From assembly GCF_029350975.1 (NCBI RefSeq), contig NZ_JARKMR010000003.1, forward strand, positions 517,869 through 581,868: a DNA stretch of 64,000 bases, in the 5' to 3' direction. A model generated the notes under the pieces. That model searched no databases, had not been told where the DNA came from, and was given only the letters and a program-made list of their open reading frames with translations. Of this stretch, positions 60,430 through 64,000 are shown one piece after another. The position numbers and the translations under genes are program-made. How positions within the stretch are numbered: position 1 is the stretch's first letter; each line of letters begins with the position of its first letter. This stretch comes from Maribacter zhoushanensis. Lineage in GTDB: Bacteria > Bacteroidota > Bacteroidia > Flavobacteriales > Flavobacteriaceae.

Positions 60430-61680
60430 CTAAATGAAATCAATAAAACCGTTCAGGGCAACATAGAGCATATAGCAATTGAAAATAAATGTGGCTCCCA
60501 AAGCTAAATTTAATCCTAGACCAATTTTATGTTCTTTCATTATATTCTTATTATTTAAAAGAAGAAGAAGAAAGAGTGTTATCAATGGCATCACAAAAGG
60601 ACTTAATGCTTGAGAGGCAATTAAAATCCAAACTGGTTTTCCTCCTAATAATGGTACAATTAGACCAGATAAGGCAACCAATACTACAATTAGTTTATAA
60701 AGAGGCTTTTTCATGTCTCTTTCTGTGCCGGTATAATCAGCTACAAGCCATGGAAATAATAAAAGATTAGGGAAAATTGAAGATAGTCCCGCGCCAATGA
60801 TTCCTAAAGTAAATAGGGTAAGGGCAAAATCCCCTGCCCAAGGCCCTAAAGCATCCATCATATCAGTAGCGTCATCTACCGGTGCTCCTTTAAAATATAA
60901 TGTACCTGTAGCGCTTATCATTATGGCAAGGCTAATGAAAAAGGTCATGATCATAGATGACATAGCATCTTTATTCTCAGTTTTTAAGTCTTTTAGTCCC
61001 CAGTTTTGCTCTTGAACTAAAATACTACGAGATGCCAAACATACGCCCGCCATTGTAGTACCTACTATACCGGCAATTACTAATCCGTTATTATCACCTT
61101 TAGGCAATTCAGGGAAGAATTCGGTAATAGATGTACCTGCTTCTTTCACAACCATAAAACTGGTAACGATAAATGCAAGAGCCATAAAACCTACCATGAT
61201 ACTCATGGCCTTTATAAAATTTTCGTGTTTACCAGTCCAGAACAGTGCTATTAATAGTGCGATAAAAAATATGGCAACGATTGGTGCATTAAGAAAAGAT
61301 ATGGAGGTCTTTACAGAAATCCATTCCATGGTAACTTCTGCTACTACGCCCATAACACCTATACAAGATGATACTATGGAAACGAGTAACGCCGCAATAA
61401 TAAAAATTGTAAGCGGCTTGCCAAAAGTTTGTTTAAAATTGAACATTAGGGTATTACCGGAAACTATGGTCAATTTACTTATGGAAACCAATAAGAAGTA
61501 GGTGAAGAAGCATGATAATAAAAGTGCCCATGACAGGCTTAGCCCATATTTTGCGCCAGATACTACCATAGAAGTAACACTGCCGGTACCTACAACATAA
61601 CCGATAATAAAAAATGCTGGGCCAAAATCTTTAAGACGTTTTTTAAATTTTCCTGAGAAGGATATATTTTCTGTTGTCAT
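60430..61680 (-). CDS. Nramp-fold transporter lacking metal-binding motifs
   Basis: A 416-residue inner-membrane protein with 11 predicted helices and the Nramp-type start LKDFGPAFFIIGYVVGTGSVTSMVVSGAKYG. In metal-transporting Nramps this helix reads GYxDPGN and helix 6 contains MPH. Here the positions are GYVVGTGS and GTTMAGVCLAS, so the Asp, Asn and Met metal ligands are all absent. It is therefore probably not a Mn/Fe transporter. It lies in the leftward unit PL17-kdgF-transporter, which suggests uptake of the alginate monomer or another organic acid. That function is inferred. Confidence 0.8.
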   Translation of the reverse strand: MTTENISFSGKFKKRLKDFGPAFFIIGYVVGTGSVTSMVVSGAKYGLSLSWALLLSCFFTYFLLVSISKLTIVSGNTLMFNFKQTFGKPLTIFIIAALLVSIVSSCIGVMGVVAEVTMEWISVKTSISFLNAPIVAIFFIALLIALFWTGKHENFIKAMSIMVGFMALAFIVTSFMVVKEAGTSITEFFPELPKGDNNGLVIAGIVGTTMAGVCLASRSILVQEQNWGLKDLKTENKDAMSSMIMTFFISLAIMISATGTLYFKGAPVDDATDMMDALGPWAGDFALTLFTLGIIGAGLSSIFPNLLLFPWLVADYTGTERDMKKPLYKLIVVLVALSGLIVPLLGGKPVWILIASQALSPFVMPLITLFLLLLLNNKNIMKEHKIGLGLNLALGATFIFNCYMLYVALNGFIDFI

Positions 61681-61768
61681 AATTATTGGTCCAGCATTTA
61701 AATGTTATAAAATAGTATTGTTGTTCATCTGTTCTTAGCTATTATAATGGCTGAAAACAGTTGTAACT

Positions 61769-62143
61769 TTATTCCTTATCTCCAAAATAGGATGGACCCA
61801 CACCGCTCAAGAAATCTTCTCTTACAGGGCTAAAAGTGTCAATAAGTTCACCTTCTTCAAGGCAAACTGCACTATGTAATAAATTTGGCTCAATGTAAAC
61901 ACCGTCTCCAGCTTCTACTATTTGTTTTTCTCCGTCAATTACAAATTCGAATTTTCCTGATACACAATAAGTAGCCTGTGTATGAAAATGTTGGTGTGGT
62001 GCACCTAGAGCTCCTTTATCAAATTTTACTCTTACCATCATAATTTGATTGTCATATCCTAAGAATTTTCTTGACACTCCACCGCCAAGTACTTCCCATT
62101 CCATGTCTTTTGTAATAACGTACTTTTCGCTAAATCTCTTCAT
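61769..62143 (-). CDS. kdgF: KdgF-like cupin, unsaturated uronate ring-opening
   Basis: A 124-residue single cupin; I chose the ATG at 62143, as the upstream 17 codons are not family-like. Metal-binding residues: His50, His52 in APHQHFHTQATYCVSG with Gln56, and His90 in EPNLLHSAV. KdgF converts 4,5-unsaturated monouronates to the open-chain keto form (DEH), and is found in alginate and pectin clusters. It lies 19 bp after the PL17-type lyase that produces its substrate. Confidence 0.92.
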   Translation of the reverse strand: MKRFSEKYVITKDMEWEVLGGGVSRKFLGYDNQIMMVRVKFDKGALGAPHQHFHTQATYCVSGKFEFVIDGEKQIVEAGDGVYIEPNLLHSAVCLEEGELIDTFSPVREDFLSGVGPSYFGDKE

Positions 62144-62162
62144 AACTATTGATTTTCTGTTT

Positions 62163-64000
62163 TTATTTAAAATAATATGAGCCAGACCACTCATAGTTTT
62201 TGTCGTTAATATTTAATGTATGTGTTGCCTTTTTCGAAGCATTGTTGTTTGCAATGATAAATACCTTAGTAATGTCGTTTACGGTAGTAATTGAAATAGC
62301 AGTATAATCTACATTATCCAAAATTACTTTAAGTTCCTTAATATTACTATTAGAATTTATGGCAGATTCTGTAACGGGGCTATAGCTTCCGTGCGACTCT
62401 GTAATTGAAACAAACATGGTGTTTTGAGTATCTTTTCTGCGGATTATAAAACCAGCTTCTCTTCTTAAGTTAAATTTAGGATCGTTTGCACCTATTCTAA
62501 CGAATCTAAGTTCGTCATCTTTTGAAATTGTCGAGGTCAAGGTATAGAATTTACCTTTGTCTAACCAGCTTATTTTTGTGTTTTCTTCCGTTGTACTTCC
62601 ACAACCTTCAGACCAAAGATGTTGATATCCATTGTCGTTACCTAAAGTTTCTAGCGTATTTGGTACTTCATACTCAAAATTAGTTTTTATTACTTGTCCT
62701 AAGAAGTAAAAAGGCAAGTCATATTGATTTGTACTATCTGCGTCTACCTTTAAAATATCAAGCATAAAAGGATTTTCAAAACTATCATCTTTGATAATTG
62801 CCATGGTTCTGTGCATTTCAGTTTCAGGGTAGGCATTGGTCTCTTTGGCGCTAACTATTTGTACTGAAGCATTAGAGTCATCAAATAGATAAAGATCTGG
62901 ATGATATTTACTTCCAATATCATATTTACCTTGATAATGAGATTTCTCGTTTTGTACCAGCGTATTATGTGCAATAGTTTGCTTGGCCCAAGTTTTGTTC
63001 TCCTTTAGATAATTACCACCGCCTTTTTGTTCAATATTTACAAAACGGGCTAATCCATAATCTTGTAATACTTCATTGCCATTATTGTAAAAGGAATAGG
63101 ATAATTTATCATAATGACCATGACTTGATCCTTGTGAGGCGTATTTAAATACAAGCTCCAAATTCTCACTACGTAAAATACCTACACCACCTTGTTTTCC
63201 TTCTGGTCCGTCAGACAGATTAATAGATTTTTTATTGAAGGGGGTAGCTTTTCCATTTTTAACGCCTAGGGCTACTGCTAAACCAGAATCGTCTAATAAT
63301 ACTTTGTTTTGTTTAGCCGCTATACTTAATAAGCCAGGATCTTGTGATCCGTAGTAATAAGAAATATCAACAGCTGATACCAATGCGTCAGTGTAATAGG
63401 ACATTCCTTTTTGACCATCGTTCAGTGGAAAGAAGTCACCATCTGCATCAGATAAATTTAAGAGCGCGTTTATAGATTTTAACAACACACCATCTTTATA
63501 TTCAAAAATTTTGAGTTCAGGTTTTACATTGTGCAATCCTTCCGCAAAAATTAAGAAAGGGTACATGGCGTAGCGTTGATAATATGGTCCTTCATTATAA
63601 TATCCGTCTGGTGAAAAAGGTTCTTCTATATTGGCTAAAAATCCAGCTTTTCCTTCTTTATTAATGAATCCGCCATCATCGTCTTTTGCAGATTTATCCA
63701 TCTCTAATCCTGGAATTCCGTATAGTGCGCGATCAATTAATTCTTTATCGTTCATTACAAGACCGATCATACCAACAGCAGCATTACCCCATGTACTATG
63801 ATTGTGTACTCTCTGGTAAAATTGTGGGCTGTCTACAGAAATATGATCAGCAAATGGCCTAAAGAGATTGTTCTCCAATTTTTTTCTTTCTGCCTTGCTC
63901 AGGTAATTGTAAATACAATCATAAGCTTGACTCACATAAACAAGCCAGTTAGAATCATTTAAACACTGCCAAAATAACTTGCCACGCGCATATGATCTAG
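62163..64000 (-). CDS. PL17-type alginate lyase (oligoalginate lyase), N-terminus cut by window edge
   Basis: The frame is open from the stop at 62163 to the right edge (about 612 codons), so 100 or more N-terminal residues lie outside; an internal GTG at 63933-63935 is not the start. It has an alpha/alpha-barrel (VSQAYDCIYNYLSKAERKKLE, RPFADHIS) with the catalytic Asn-His in VHNHSTWGNAAVG and the Tyr region EGPYYQRYAMYPFLIFAEGL. The second part is a heparinase II/III-like beta-sheet domain (SHGHYDKLSYSFYNNGNEVL with a metal-site His). This is the layout of exolytic oligoalginate lyases such as Alg17c, which release unsaturated monouronate. It probably has a signal peptide off-window. Confidence 0.9.
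   Translation of the reverse strand, partial: RSYARGKLFWQCLNDSNWLVYVSQAYDCIYNYLSKAERKKLENNLFRPFADHISVDSPQFYQRVHNHSTWGNAAVGMIGLVMNDKELIDRALYGIPGLEMDKSAKDDDGGFINKEGKAGFLANIEEPFSPDGYYNEGPYYQRYAMYPFLIFAEGLHNVKPELKIFEYKDGVLLKSINALLNLSDADGDFFPLNDGQKGMSYYTDALVSAVDISYYYGSQDPGLLSIAAKQNKVLLDDSGLAVALGVKNGKATPFNKKSINLSDGPEGKQGGVGILRSENLELVFKYASQGSSHGHYDKLSYSFYNNGNEVLQDYGLARFVNIEQKGGGNYLKENKTWAKQTIAHNTLVQNEKSHYQGKYDIGSKYHPDLYLFDDSNASVQIVSAKETNAYPETEMHRTMAIIKDDSFENPFMLDILKVDADSTNQYDLPFYFLGQVIKTNFEYEVPNTLETLGNDNGYQHLWSEGCGSTTEENTKISWLDKGKFYTLTSTISKDDELRFVRIGANDPKFNLRREAGFIIRRKDTQNTMFVSITESHGSYSPVTESAINSNSNIKELKVILDNVDYTAISITTVNDITKVFIIANNNASKKATHTLNINDKNYEWSGSYYFK

Overview
The window is AT-rich DNA from a marine Bacteroidota, almost certainly a member of the Flavobacteriaceae (Zobellia/Maribacter-like). 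Evidence for this is the SusC/SusD pair, short Bacteroidetes-type sigma and Crp proteins, a RteC protein, an alginate utilisation locus, and tyrosine catabolism through homogentisate. No rRNA, CRISPR array or prophage structural genes are visible.

Layout. (1) 1-2.8 kb: proB (cut by the left edge) and proC with overlapping ends for proline synthesis, a small hypothetical gene, and a divergent paralogue of the Bacteroidetes primary sigma factor. (2) 3.2-10.8 kb: a signalling cluster of two soluble PAS histidine kinases, two CheY-like single-domain regulators, two AraC-type regulators (one overlapped by a 53-codon ORF) and a BLUF blue-light sensor. (3) 10.94-29.86 kb: an 18.9-kb integrated element that has split a tRNA-Arg(TCT) gene inside its anticodon arm. 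The 3' half lies at the left end, the 5' half at the right end, and a complete tRNA-Arg(TCT) lies just inside the right end. It carries a tyrosine recombinase, three copies of a 15-bp palindrome near the two ends, RteC, SSB and a truncated RadC, but no relaxase or transfer genes. Its main cargo is a dihydroxyacetone/glycerol module: aquaglyceroporin, an outer-membrane protein, DhaK, DhaL, a DhaM-HPr-Enzyme I fusion, an AraC regulator, a second single-chain DHA kinase and fructose-1,6-bisphosphatase. (4) 30.0-36.3 kb: tyrosine degradation (MarR regulator, aminotransferase, HPPD, homogentisate dioxygenase, fumarylacetoacetase, flavin reductase). (5) 37-43.8 kb: a three-gene transglutaminase / circularly permuted ATP-grasp cluster. 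(6) 44-46.4 kb: a TPR sensor kinase and its regulator. (7) 46.7-64 kb: an alginate locus with KDPG aldolase, a PPi-type phosphofructokinase, KDG kinase, LacI regulator, DEH reductase, hexuronate-type MFS, GntR regulator, SusD, SusC, mannose-6-phosphate isomerase, an atypical Nramp-fold transporter, KdgF and a PL17-type lyase running off the right edge.

How they work together. In the alginate locus, oligomers enter through SusC/SusD and are cut by the PL17 enzyme to unsaturated monomer. KdgF and DehR convert this to 2-keto-3-deoxygluconate, and KdgK plus Eda give pyruvate and glyceraldehyde-3-phosphate. The reversible PPi-PFK and ManA could take triose phosphate up to hexose phosphate. Two operator systems are readable: a pair of identical LacI boxes between kdgK and lacI, and a shared double UxuR/ExuR-like box in front of both gntR and susC. 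In the tRNA-borne element, the DhaM-HPr-EI fusion carries all three phospho-histidine domains needed to pass phosphate from PEP to DhaL. DHA phosphorylation would thus need no other PTS protein, and the co-encoded FBPase points to gluconeogenic use of the DHAP formed. This portable DHA module, together with tRNA splitting and replacement, is the most unusual system in the window.
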